NCBI RefSeq assembly: GCF_003339815.1
Contig: NZ_PPTT01000003.1
Coordinates: 62,001 to 126,000 of the forward strand
Reading direction: 5' to 3'
Source: Eggerthella sinensis
GTDB lineage: Bacteria; Actinomycetota; Coriobacteriia; Coriobacteriales; Eggerthellaceae
Length of the DNA: 64,000 bases
Under the pieces are notes generated by a model. That model did not search any database, had not been told where the DNA came from, and saw nothing but the letters and a program-made list of their open reading frames with translations. Made by a program: the position numbers and the translations under genes. Position 1 is the first letter of the stretch. Every line of letters begins with the position of its first letter. Positions 48,963-57,803 of this stretch are shown here, piece after piece.

Positions 48963-50669
48963 TTATTCGAGGGCCGTGATGGTCTTGCGCGCTTCCGCGA
49001 CGGTGGTAACGCCCGAAAGCACCAGTTCGCGACAGCTGTCTTCCATCGTCTTGAATGAACCGCTTTGCTCGATGGCGTCCTTGAGCTCCTCGCGCGTGGC
49101 GCCGCCCGTGATGCGGCTGCGCAGCGCGCGATCGATAACGAGAATCTCGAACACGCCCGTGCGCCCGCGATACCCCGTGCCGAAGCACATGGGGCAGCCC
49201 GAGCCGCGATAGAATTTCATGTTCGGATCGTAGTGCAGCCCGATGGCGTCGAATTCTTCGGCGTCGGGACGGTACTCCTCGCGGCAATGCGGGCACACCT
49301 TACGCACGAGGCGCTGCGAGATGACGCCGCGCACGCCGCTCGCGATGAGGTACGGCTCCACGCCGATGTCGATGAGGCGGTCGATGGTGGATGCGGCGTC
49401 GTACGTGTGCACGGTGGACAGCACGAGGTGTCCGGTGATGGCGGCGCGCATGGCGATCTCGGCCGTCTCGCCGTCGCGGATTTCGCCCACAGCCACGATG
49501 TCGGGGTCCTGACGCAAAATGGCACGCAGACCGCTCGCGAACGTCATGCCCGTTTTCTCGTTGATCTGTACCTGGTTCACCGCGTCGATGTTGTATTCGA
49601 CGGGGTCTTCCAGCGTGACGAGGTTCACCGAATCGGTGTTGAGCTGGCGAATCATCGTGTACATAGTTGAGCTCTTGCCCGAGCCGGTGGGGCCGACGAT
49701 GAGCACCATGCCGTTGTTCGAGCCGATGAGGCGTTGGTATTTCTCAAGGTTCGCGCCTTCAAGGCCGATGCCCGACGGGTCGAACAGCGACTCGCTCTTG
49801 TCGAGCAGGCGGATGACCACGGTCTCGCCATGGATGGTAGGCAGCGTGTTGATACGCAGGTCGATGTCCTGCTTCTTGAGGCGAATGTTCGCGCGGCCGT
49901 CCTGCGGCACGCGGCGTTCGGACGTGTTCATGCCACCCATGATTTTCAGGCGCGAGATGACAGACGCCTGCAATTCCTTCGGCACGGTGAGGATGGTGCG
50001 CAGCACGCCGTCGATGCGCATACGCACATGCAGGTCGGCTTCGCGCGGCTCGAGGTGAATATCGCTTGCACGCTCGGTTGCGGCGCGCTCAATGATGCTG
50101 TTCACGAGGCGCACGGTGGGAGCGGATTGCGCGTCGGCGTCATCGCCGAGCGTCGAGGTTTGGAACGAGCCGGCGGCGGCATCGTCCGAGCCGGTCGCGC
50201 GCACGTCGCGCTTCATTTCCTCGATGGCGCGCGCGGCGCCTTCGTTGCCGTACAGCGTCATAATGGCACGCATGAGGGAATCCTGCGTGGCCACCATGGG
50301 AACCACGCGTTTGCGCGTGGCGTTCTTCACCGCCTCGATGGCCATGAAGTTCAGCGGGTCGCTCATGGCGAGGTACACTTCTTCGGGCGACGTGCGCACC
50401 GGCACCACGTTATACTGCCGCGCGACGTTTTTGGAAATGACACGACTCATCTCGGGGTCGAGGTCCGTTTGCGACAGGTCGATGAATTCCACGCCCAGCT
50501 GCATCTGCAGCGCCTCGATGAGGCCCGCTTCCGTAATGACGTCCTCGGCGATAAGCTCGTCGCCCAGGCGTCGCTTCGTCACTTTCTGCTGTTTGAGGGC
50601 GTGCCCAAGCTGCTCATCCGTGATGAGGCCCGCATCGATCAGCACGTCACCCAAGCGTTTGTAGGCCAT
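48963..50669 (-). CDS. pilB: Pilus assembly ATPase
   Basis: 568 residues. An N-terminal GspE/PilB domain (about 1-150) precedes the motor domain with Walker A (IVGPTGSGKSSTM), Asp box (DPDIVAVGEIRDGET), His box (GHLVLSTVHT) and a four-cysteine zinc site (CPHC and CPMC, 32 residues apart). It begins one base after a minor pilin stop. Confidence 0.95.
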   Translation of the reverse strand: MAYKRLGDVLIDAGLITDEQLGHALKQQKVTKRRLGDELIAEDVITEAGLIEALQMQLGVEFIDLSQTDLDPEMSRVISKNVARQYNVVPVRTSPEEVYLAMSDPLNFMAIEAVKNATRKRVVPMVATQDSLMRAIMTLYGNEGAARAIEEMKRDVRATGSDDAAAGSFQTSTLGDDADAQSAPTVRLVNSIIERAATERASDIHLEPREADLHVRMRIDGVLRTILTVPKELQASVISRLKIMGGMNTSERRVPQDGRANIRLKKQDIDLRINTLPTIHGETVVIRLLDKSESLFDPSGIGLEGANLEKYQRLIGSNNGMVLIVGPTGSGKSSTMYTMIRQLNTDSVNLVTLEDPVEYNIDAVNQVQINEKTGMTFASGLRAILRQDPDIVAVGEIRDGETAEIAMRAAITGHLVLSTVHTYDAASTIDRLIDIGVEPYLIASGVRGVISQRLVRKVCPHCREEYRPDAEEFDAIGLHYDPNMKFYRGSGCPMCFGTGYRGRTGVFEILVIDRALRSRITGGATREELKDAIEQSGSFKTMEDSCRELVLSGVTTVAEARKTITALE

Positions 50670-51167
50670 TTACGATCCTATCCTCTTCACGGTCATAGTG
50701 GTTCCAGCAAGCGTTTTTCCGCCTGAATTGATGGTGATACCGAACGTCCAGGTTCGAGTGGACGCGTTGTACTCAAGATTATCGAGCGTTGGCGTGAGGC
50801 CGTTTTCTACTGGTACGAGACACGAATCGCTGCTGGCTTTCAGCCAGATGCCGGGATTCTCTTTGCCGCTTGCCAGCGTCGCTTGTTCATGCAGGGTCGC
50901 GCTCGTGAACTTGGTTGAGCCGTCCTCTACGCCCAAAGCGTACACCAGCTCGTTGCTCACCACTTCCACCGCCTGCGACAGCATGGCATCAGCCTGTGTC
51001 TGCAGCGTAATCTTGGCATACGACGACATAGCCGCACCAAGCCCCGCCGCCACAGCGATACACAACAGCCCTATAAAGATGATGCTGACAAGCTGCTCCG
51101 CCAGCATAAACCCCCGCGTATCCCGCAGGCGTTCGCGCACATGCGCCACACTTGAACGAAGGATCAT
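50670..51167 (-). CDS. Minor pilin-like protein
   Basis: 165 residues. Prepilin leader ends DTRG, followed by FMLAEQLVSIIFIGLLCIAV with Glu at +5. The rest is a beta-rich domain that includes one cysteine. Probably a PilV/PilW-type minor pilin that helps initiate pili. Its start overlaps the previous stop as ATGA. Confidence 0.8.
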   Translation of the reverse strand: MILRSSVAHVRERLRDTRGFMLAEQLVSIIFIGLLCIAVAAGLGAAMSSYAKITLQTQADAMLSQAVEVVSNELVYALGVEDGSTKFTSATLHEQATLASGKENPGIWLKASSDSCLVPVENGLTPTLDNLEYNASTRTWTFGITINSGGKTLAGTTMTVKRIGS

Positions 51168-51505
51168 TTTGATTGCCCTTCGCAGTAGTAGGTGTAGTTA
51201 TTCGAGGTATAGTACATTACCTTGATTTCTTGAGTATCACTCCCTGGCTTGTCTGCCCCATTCGGCATGGTTACCGTGATACTGTTGCTGTTGGCCGACG
51301 ACGTCATGAGCGCGGTTTCCTCTGCATAAGATGCACTCAGCGCACGCTCGCTTCTTGCCGCAACGCTGACGGAAGCCATCACCATCGTCGCGAGCATCGT
51401 CGCCCCCAACACCGCGATCAGAATGGCGGTGAGCGCCTCAACCATCGAATCGCCTCGTTGATCGACAATCTTTCGACGGAATTTGTCGAACGCGCGCCTC
51501 ATCAT
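51164..51505 (-). CDS. Minor pilin-like protein, short
   Basis: 113 residues. The leader ends DQRG and the helix is DSMVEALTAILIAVLGATML, with Asp at +1 instead of the usual Phe or Met and Glu at +5. The globular part is small (about 70 residues). It overlaps both neighbours by four bases, so it is translated as part of one chain of coupled minor pilins. Confidence 0.78.
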   Translation of the reverse strand: MMRRAFDKFRRKIVDQRGDSMVEALTAILIAVLGATMLATMVMASVSVAARSERALSASYAEETALMTSSANSNSITVTMPNGADKPGSDTQEIKVMYYTSNNYTYYCEGQSK

Positions 51506-52155
51506 GACGCGCCCCCCGACGTTTTCTCGATGACCGTGTTGTCACCGTACGAGAACTCAACAAGTCGACCCTTCACGTCATACGAAGGAGTGCACTGAAT
51601 GTACACGGTCATGTTGTACTGAGAATCCGCTGAAAGCGACGGGCTTAAGGACAGATCAACGGTTATATTGAGATCAGGATCGATCGTGATTTTCCCGTAT
51701 ACCGTTTTAAGATTGCTCATCACTTTCGATTCGATTTTCAGACGATTGTCATCTGAAGCGCCAACAACATACGACTCCCCTTTTGCACGCTTTGCAAGTA
51801 TGGCATCAGTTTGACTTTGCGTCCAAAGGCTTTGACCTAACGAAGAAGCCACACCGCCAATATCGACTACAGTCTTTCCATCGGCATATGAGACCTTCAC
51901 AACGACCGATTTTTTATTCCACGTCAGGTCTTCTCCTCCCAGCTGCTGAGCAACAAGCTCCGCAGCCGATTGCATCGTGTACTCATCCTGCTGCAAATCG
52001 ACATGCGTCTCCACCGACTTCGCCTGAACGGAAGCCGCCGTAACCACAACCGAACCCACAACCCCGCAAATGAGGAAGAACACGAGCGCGATGACGATAG
52101 AGGCACCGCGCTCATCGACGACCATTCCGCGACGCTTGTTAGCATTCGCGCTCAT
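51502..52155 (-). CDS. PilX-like pilus assembly protein
   Basis: 217 residues. DERGASIVIALVFFLICGVV resembles the PilX N-terminal domain: a pilin-like helix without the Glu at +5. A region rich in Asp, Ser and Val follows. It overlaps the giant pilin gene (ATGA) and the next minor pilin. Probably a minor component that caps or bridges pilus subunits. Confidence 0.72.
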   Translation of the reverse strand: MSANANKRRGMVVDERGASIVIALVFFLICGVVGSVVVTAASVQAKSVETHVDLQQDEYTMQSAAELVAQQLGGEDLTWNKKSVVVKVSYADGKTVVDIGGVASSLGQSLWTQSQTDAILAKRAKGESYVVGASDDNRLKIESKVMSNLKTVYGKITIDPDLNITVDLSLSPSLSADSQYNMTVYIQCTPSYDVKGRLVEFSYGDNTVIEKTSGGAS

Positions 52156-55100
52156 GAAGAACTTCCGGTATCATTTTCGCCTTCTTGGCCTTCGTCCTTG
52201 ACTTCTGTTTCTGTTTTTCCAGCAGGCGCTACAGGTATTTGATCTGGATTGGCATTCTCCGGTGCAGGAACTTCTTCCTGCACCTCGGAATTCGCCGAGC
52301 TCTCGTCTTCCGCAACATCTTCACCCGAAGGATCGGGGGCAGGGTCAGGACTCGCAACGTTTTCTGGAATAGAAATAGAAGCTCCCAGTACGATATCCGG
52401 CAACACATCCCTTACCAGAATCACATTCTTGTACGTGCTGTTCTTTATCTCTCCTGTTGTGTTTTCCCGACCCGCAAGTGCACCAGCGATAAGCTTATTC
52501 TTTTCATCAACTTGATTTGCCGGGCCTTGTAGCTTGACATTCGTAACCAAGCATCCGTCCAGTCCTGAAGAACCGTCCAGATAGCCCACTAATCCCCCCG
52601 CACCCATGATTCTTCCTTGGTAAGCATGGTACGCTTGGGTTTTTGTACCAATCGTAACGTCAATTGCTTCGCTTTTCTCGATATTGGTATTTAGAGCATA
52701 GCCAACGATCGAACCGAAGCATACGTCAGTTCCCCAACTCGCACTTTCATTATTACCGGAGGAAGTGAGCTTTATACTATTCGCCTTCAAACCCGTCAAT
52801 TCGGAGTCTTGAGCTCGACCAACAAGAATACCCCAGCCGCTAATATTGGCACTTTTTTGAACAATACCAATACTCGCAACGGGAACATCATTTGACGCAA
52901 TTCCCTCTACGCTGCAGTTGCTAAGAACCGATTGAGAAACAGACCCTGCGAGTAAACCGATATTGGTAAACGAGTCGTCATAATCCCAAATCCAAGCATA
53001 TGAAGACTCAGGGTAACCGCTTAAATCTTCGTGCATATGAATATTCTTGAGACACGCTTTCTCTACGGTACCCTCGTCAGACAAAGTCCCCGCAACACGA
53101 GGGAACAACACCGACGACCCTCGTGTAGAAGTAGACTCGCCCGCAATTTGAACTCGCTTAGAGTTTATCGAGTTAACATGAGCATTCCAAATGCTATAGT
53201 CTCCGCCATCATAGATACCGCGAAAAACGGACCCCTCTCCATCATTGGAGAACACTCCATTATTGACCGAACGCTGTGCCATATCGATATCGCAGGTCTG
53301 GTGAAAGCTATCACTAACGTACTTTCGTACGATTTTTTCACTTTCGCTCTGGCTTGATCCCTGAAGAGCACCTACAAATTGATCCGCATGGCGAACATTC
53401 CAAGCAGGCATCGCTTCGCCATTGACGTTGGTTGTCGTCTCCGTCTGCGCGTTGCCATCTCCAAGCGCAATGGCGGCGGCGAAATTCAGATTGATTGAGA
53501 AGGTTCCCGTCTGCGTGGTTCCATTGCTCGTAGCTGCATACGACACTTTTTGCGTTGCTTGCTTCTGAGCATTGCTTCCCGAAGCTAAACGATATGCATC
53601 GTAGTTTGCATCGTTCAATTTGATCGTCACTTTTTCTCCCGTGAGTCCCACGGAATCCTTCAACGCAGTTGGCGCGGATCGCCCTTCGGGAACCACAACA
53701 TAGTAGCCCCACGAATCCACCACTTGAGTACTCGTCAAATCCTTAGTTACAGCAGAGCCGTTCCCTGAGGAAAGATACCCGTAATAGCCACTGAGCGCAC
53801 CGGCTGTATCGAACTCCAAATACATGAGTCCTAAAGCAGCGTAAGACGCCGTCAGCTTCACCATCCCGTATTTGAGCTTCGACTCATAATCCGCCACCAC
53901 CTTACCGTCGGAGGCAACCTTGAACGGATCGCTTTGCCATGTACTGTCTGTTCCGACATCCCAGCCCGAGAATGAAGATCCTACTTTGCTCGGACCGTCA
54001 GCAATGCTCGCATATTTCCCATTACTCTGCACAGAATAAGTCACGTACTGTAAACCTAGGCCATCTATGCGATTTCCGTTTTCGTCTCGATAGTCGAGAA
54101 TGCGATAGAAAAGACCATCACGTGCAGTGGACAACTCGAAATCGGCCGACGTGGTGCTGGTGAGGGCATACGGAACGCCCGAGCTTCTCGGATTGGTTAC
54201 ATAGGCTCCAGGAAGAGAGTTCTTGTACTGGTCGCTCTTTTTAAACCCCCACAGTTGAGCACTAGGGGCTTCCGTATATACGCTATCGTTGGCAGCGCCG
54301 TCTTTCCATGCTATCGCCGTAGTTGCCGAATAGTATATTCGAATATCATCATTACCGAAGTACGAGCTTCCACTGGACAGCACGCTCTCGGAAGCGTAGG
54401 TGTCGGTCGGTGCCGAAGACGTGATATTGTACAGACCGACCGTAGAAGACGCGCCAAATTCGTTCTCGAATGGCTGACGTATCGGAGCGCCCAGATTAAC
54501 GCCACGCATGCCAGTTGTTCTGCTCTTTCCGACAAAATAGTCTTTGATTCTGCTCATATTGTCCGCAAAATACTGCCTCACTTCATCCGCATTCGGCGTG
54601 GTGCGGACGTACACTTCATAGCCATCCGCATCTTGAGGTACGTTTTCATACAATTTCGACAGATTGATTTTTACCTCTGTGGAATTGGATGTGATCGGAT
54701 CAACGCATGGGGAGAATTGACTTCCCAGATCCGTCTCTTCCCACACCCATTCACCTTGCCGCAGATAACCCGCTCGCTCGCCATTGATCCATATCTCGTA
54801 CACCTGATAAGCATGGCTTGCTCCAGAAGGCATGAAAATGCCTCCGTTGGACCACAAGAGGTCGTGTTCGACGGTGCCCGGATTCCTCATTGAAGAGACG
54901 TCCACCCCTGCTTCTTTATCCGAAGTATAGCTTCCGGCTGTCACTTGGGCGTAGACGTTCACATGCTCGTCAGGATCCGCTTGGCTAACCGCATCAGCCA
55001 GTTTCACCCAACCGCCAGAGTACGACTGTCGAGACGACTCAATGTTCTCAGCCTGCAAGACTGGCGATGTTTCGATTCCTGCTTCTGCGAGTTCGAACAC

Positions 55101-56312
55101 CTTCTCCTGCTGCTTCATGGAAAGACCTGTAACAGGGCTATCGCCCGAATCAGTAATCAATTTGGTTTGAGGGTCCACATACGTTCCCGATATATGGCTG
55201 GCTGACGACTTTCCTCCATTGTTTTTCGCGTCAAGCGCTGGGTTCGTCACCAAAACCGTGAGCGTTGCCACCTTTTCCGGCCATTCGATGCGCGCATCGG
55301 CCTTGGCGGTCACCGTAAAGGTCGTCACGTTCGCGGGGGCAACTTCCACATGAACATCGAGCGTTTGCTTCGATGTCGAAAGCTCATCCAGAACAGCCTC
55401 GAAATCAGAGTCCTTAAGCATGCTCTTAAGGTCGTTCAAGTCGATAACGTACGTATTTGCTTCGGTCGAGCCTTCTCGCGCAAAAAGATCGTAGATATGT
55501 GTCTTCTCGGAAGAGTTGCTGAACAGCGCAGTGTTTTCACCTGACGAAATCGCATAAGAGCGAGCCGACCCATCCAATCCGGAAAGGGTAAGCGAAGCTC
55601 CTCCTGGTAACGAGACAACAATCTCGGTCGTCGTTTTAGCATCCGCGTTCGTGCTCAGATTCGGGTCTTGAACGCAAAGACGACCTCGCTCATCCACCCA
55701 GATCACGGGGTTTTCGAGGGCTACGGCGTCGGTGGCACCGGCGGGGGTGCCTTGGTAGTAGCCGATCATGGGGCCGTTCGCCATGCGGGCTGCCTGCGCG
55801 GTGTTTCCCGAGCCGCCTGCATAGTACGACTGGGCTGCATTCGTGCTTTCGGGAGCTTCGCCGAAGAAGCCTGTTTTGCCGTCGGCGTAGAACACTTCGA
55901 CGACGCTTGCCGTGGAAGCTTTGAACACGATGACGAAGTCGCCGCGTCGCACCGTGTCGTCGATGGACAAACCGGGGACAACCCCGTTGTCGCGCGCGCC
56001 TTTCAGGGCTCCTGAAGAGTCAGCGACCATATAATAAGTGTCGGTGGAAGTGCTTGATGTGGGGTATTGCACCTTGCCGTCGGCATCCTCGACAAGCGCC
56101 AGCCACGTACCCGATACCTTCATGGCGGTCATTTGGGTTTGGGCGGCGTTGGCTATGGATTGGGCGGCGTTGTTGAGCTCCACCATGCGCATGTTGTTCT
56201 GAGCCGTGATAATGGAGGGTATGGCGATGGCGGCGAGCACCATGATGATGGCGATACTCAGCAGCAGCTCGGCGAGCGTGAAACCTGCGTTATGCTTGAC
56301 CCGGTCGATCAT
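52152..56312 (-). CDS. Giant pilin-like protein, probable pilus tip adhesin
   Basis: 1386 residues, the first gene of the pilus operon (AAGGAA upstream). A normal class III leader (MIDRVKHNAG) and helix (FTLAELLLSIAIIMVLAAIA, Glu at +5) are fused to more than 1300 extra residues, about ten times a usual pilin. The body contains many short beta-type segments rich in Ser, Gly and Tyr. Near the C-terminus are GLUG-like turns (GWGILVGRAQDSELTG, GAGGLVGYLDGSSGLDG, IAGALAGRENTTG). The acidic Pro/Glu tail (about 1325-1386) has no sortase motif. The middle is AT-richer than the flanks. A tip adhesin presented by minor pilins is the likely role (inference). Confidence 0.8.
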   Translation of the reverse strand: MIDRVKHNAGFTLAELLLSIAIIMVLAAIAIPSIITAQNNMRMVELNNAAQSIANAAQTQMTAMKVSGTWLALVEDADGKVQYPTSSTSTDTYYMVADSSGALKGARDNGVVPGLSIDDTVRRGDFVIVFKASTASVVEVFYADGKTGFFGEAPESTNAAQSYYAGGSGNTAQAARMANGPMIGYYQGTPAGATDAVALENPVIWVDERGRLCVQDPNLSTNADAKTTTEIVVSLPGGASLTLSGLDGSARSYAISSGENTALFSNSSEKTHIYDLFAREGSTEANTYVIDLNDLKSMLKDSDFEAVLDELSTSKQTLDVHVEVAPANVTTFTVTAKADARIEWPEKVATLTVLVTNPALDAKNNGGKSSASHISGTYVDPQTKLITDSGDSPVTGLSMKQQEKVFELAEAGIETSPVLQAENIESSRQSYSGGWVKLADAVSQADPDEHVNVYAQVTAGSYTSDKEAGVDVSSMRNPGTVEHDLLWSNGGIFMPSGASHAYQVYEIWINGERAGYLRQGEWVWEETDLGSQFSPCVDPITSNSTEVKINLSKLYENVPQDADGYEVYVRTTPNADEVRQYFADNMSRIKDYFVGKSRTTGMRGVNLGAPIRQPFENEFGASSTVGLYNITSSAPTDTYASESVLSSGSSYFGNDDIRIYYSATTAIAWKDGAANDSVYTEAPSAQLWGFKKSDQYKNSLPGAYVTNPRSSGVPYALTSTTSADFELSTARDGLFYRILDYRDENGNRIDGLGLQYVTYSVQSNGKYASIADGPSKVGSSFSGWDVGTDSTWQSDPFKVASDGKVVADYESKLKYGMVKLTASYAALGLMYLEFDTAGALSGYYGYLSSGNGSAVTKDLTSTQVVDSWGYYVVVPEGRSAPTALKDSVGLTGEKVTIKLNDANYDAYRLASGSNAQKQATQKVSYAATSNGTTQTGTFSINLNFAAAIALGDGNAQTETTTNVNGEAMPAWNVRHADQFVGALQGSSQSESEKIVRKYVSDSFHQTCDIDMAQRSVNNGVFSNDGEGSVFRGIYDGGDYSIWNAHVNSINSKRVQIAGESTSTRGSSVLFPRVAGTLSDEGTVEKACLKNIHMHEDLSGYPESSYAWIWDYDDSFTNIGLLAGSVSQSVLSNCSVEGIASNDVPVASIGIVQKSANISGWGILVGRAQDSELTGLKANSIKLTSSGNNESASWGTDVCFGSIVGYALNTNIEKSEAIDVTIGTKTQAYHAYQGRIMGAGGLVGYLDGSSGLDGCLVTNVKLQGPANQVDEKNKLIAGALAGRENTTGEIKNSTYKNVILVRDVLPDIVLGASISIPENVASPDPAPDPSGEDVAEDESSANSEVQEEVPAPENANPDQIPVAPAGKTETEVKDEGQEGENDTGSSS

Positions 56313-56435
56313 ATCTGCGCTGTTTCCTTACCCCATCAGGCAATAGACGCCTCAGCGTCTTTGACTGACCATCATAACACTTACAACACGGGGGGTTGTC
56401 GAAACAATTGCGCCGTCAACTATTTACGGCGAACG

Positions 56436-56466
56436 CAAAGCGCCCGCACGTTACCGTGCGGGCGCA
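56436..56466 (-). terminator. Terminator of the radical SAM gene
   Basis: GCGCCCGCACG (56440-56450) pairs with 56455-56465, loop of four, followed on the minus strand by TTTGCG. It separates the purD unit from the pilus operon. Confidence 0.8.
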
Positions 56467-56486
56467 TGCATACGGAGCGGATTCGG

Positions 56487-57803
56487 CTACTTGCCGTCGC
56501 CGAAAATCAATTCGCGCTCTTCGCCGACAAGCGCGGAGCGGGCCTGATCGCGCAGGTTGTTCACGCCGATGAAGAACTGGCGCATCATCACCACCATGAG
56601 ATAGCGACCCTTCGGCGTGAGCGTGAGCTCGTCGGCGTTGTCGTGGTCGAACGCGCCGGACGCTTTCATGAACGCCATCTCCACGGGCAGACCGCGCTCC
56701 ACCGTGCAGCCGAAGTCCTTCTTGAACTGGCGCTTATCGAGGCGCAGGCCGAACAGCTGCATCATGAAGCGGTAGCGCATGCGATCGTGCTTCGAGAACG
56801 TCGTCTTGCCCATGAGGGACATGCGGCCGTTTTCGATAGCGGCATTGTAGTCGTTCACGGAGAACGTGTTCACGTACAGGTTGTTGCCGAGGTAGGTGAT
56901 GCCGCCGCTGCCGATGGCGGGGTACTCCTCGTAATCGACCACGTACTCGTCGATCATGGCGTCTTCGCCCGCGGCACCGGTGCCGCGCTTGTTGAACGTC
57001 CAGGCGCTGCCGTGCTCGAACAGCGGATTGTCGCCGCCGGCCAACACTTCGGAAATGATCTCGTAGAAGCGCTGCTCACGCGCATAATCCACCTTGCCCA
57101 CCGTACGCGCAAGGGAACGCGCGACGCTCGGCGACGCCATGAGCGGGTAGAACGTGGTCTGGCTCGTGCCACTGGCCACCACCCTCTCGATGTCGCTGAA
57201 CAGCACGTCCTCGGTTTGAGCCGGGAAGTTGAAGATCATGTCCACGTTGAGCGAGGTGAAGTAAGGGCTCGCCTCGCCGATGCGCTCGAGGATTTCCGCG
57301 CCGCTGCCGTACTTGTCGTAGCGGTCCATCTGCTTGAGCAGGTCGTCGTCGAAGCTCTGCACGCCCACCGACAGACGCTGCACACGGCCCTGCAGCTTGT
57401 CCAAGTACGACGGGATGAGGTGGTTCGGGTTCGTCTCGCTCGACACTTCGCCGATGGAGAACGTCTCGCGCGCGAGGTCGATGGTTTCGCACAGCTCGTC
57501 GATCATGATGGTAGGCGTGCCGCCCCCCACATACAGGCTGTCGAAATCGTACCCGAGGTCCTTCAACATGAGCATTTCCTTGCGCATGTTGGCGAAGTAG
57601 GGCACGGCGCGATCTTCCGCAAACGGGAAGCGGTTGAACGAGCAGTACGGGCACAGCCGCTCGCAGAACGGCACGTGCATGTACAGCATATACTTCTGGC
57701 CGGGAACCGGAGCGGGAACCATACGTTCCTGCGTGGGTTCGAGGCGCAGGTAACTCTTCGTGCATTGACGCACGACGGACGTAAGCATACGTTCTGAAAG
57801 CAT
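56487..57803 (-). CDS. Radical SAM protein, coproporphyrinogen III oxidase (HemN/HemW) family
   Basis: 438 residues from the ATG at 57803, which overlaps the purD stop (TAATG). The cluster motif CERLCPYC is at 47-54 with a Phe in the variant CSFNRFPF, followed by LYVGGGTPTI and ETNPNHLIPSYL. A HemN-type C-terminal domain is present (GCTVERGLPVEMAFM). Such proteins act in haem synthesis or as haem chaperones; the exact reaction is not settled by sequence. Confidence 0.82.
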   Translation of the reverse strand: MLSERMLTSVVRQCTKSYLRLEPTQERMVPAPVPGQKYMLYMHVPFCERLCPYCSFNRFPFAEDRAVPYFANMRKEMLMLKDLGYDFDSLYVGGGTPTIMIDELCETIDLARETFSIGEVSSETNPNHLIPSYLDKLQGRVQRLSVGVQSFDDDLLKQMDRYDKYGSGAEILERIGEASPYFTSLNVDMIFNFPAQTEDVLFSDIERVVASGTSQTTFYPLMASPSVARSLARTVGKVDYAREQRFYEIISEVLAGGDNPLFEHGSAWTFNKRGTGAAGEDAMIDEYVVDYEEYPAIGSGGITYLGNNLYVNTFSVNDYNAAIENGRMSLMGKTTFSKHDRMRYRFMMQLFGLRLDKRQFKKDFGCTVERGLPVEMAFMKASGAFDHDNADELTLTPKGRYLMVVMMRQFFIGVNNLRDQARSALVGEERELIFGDGK

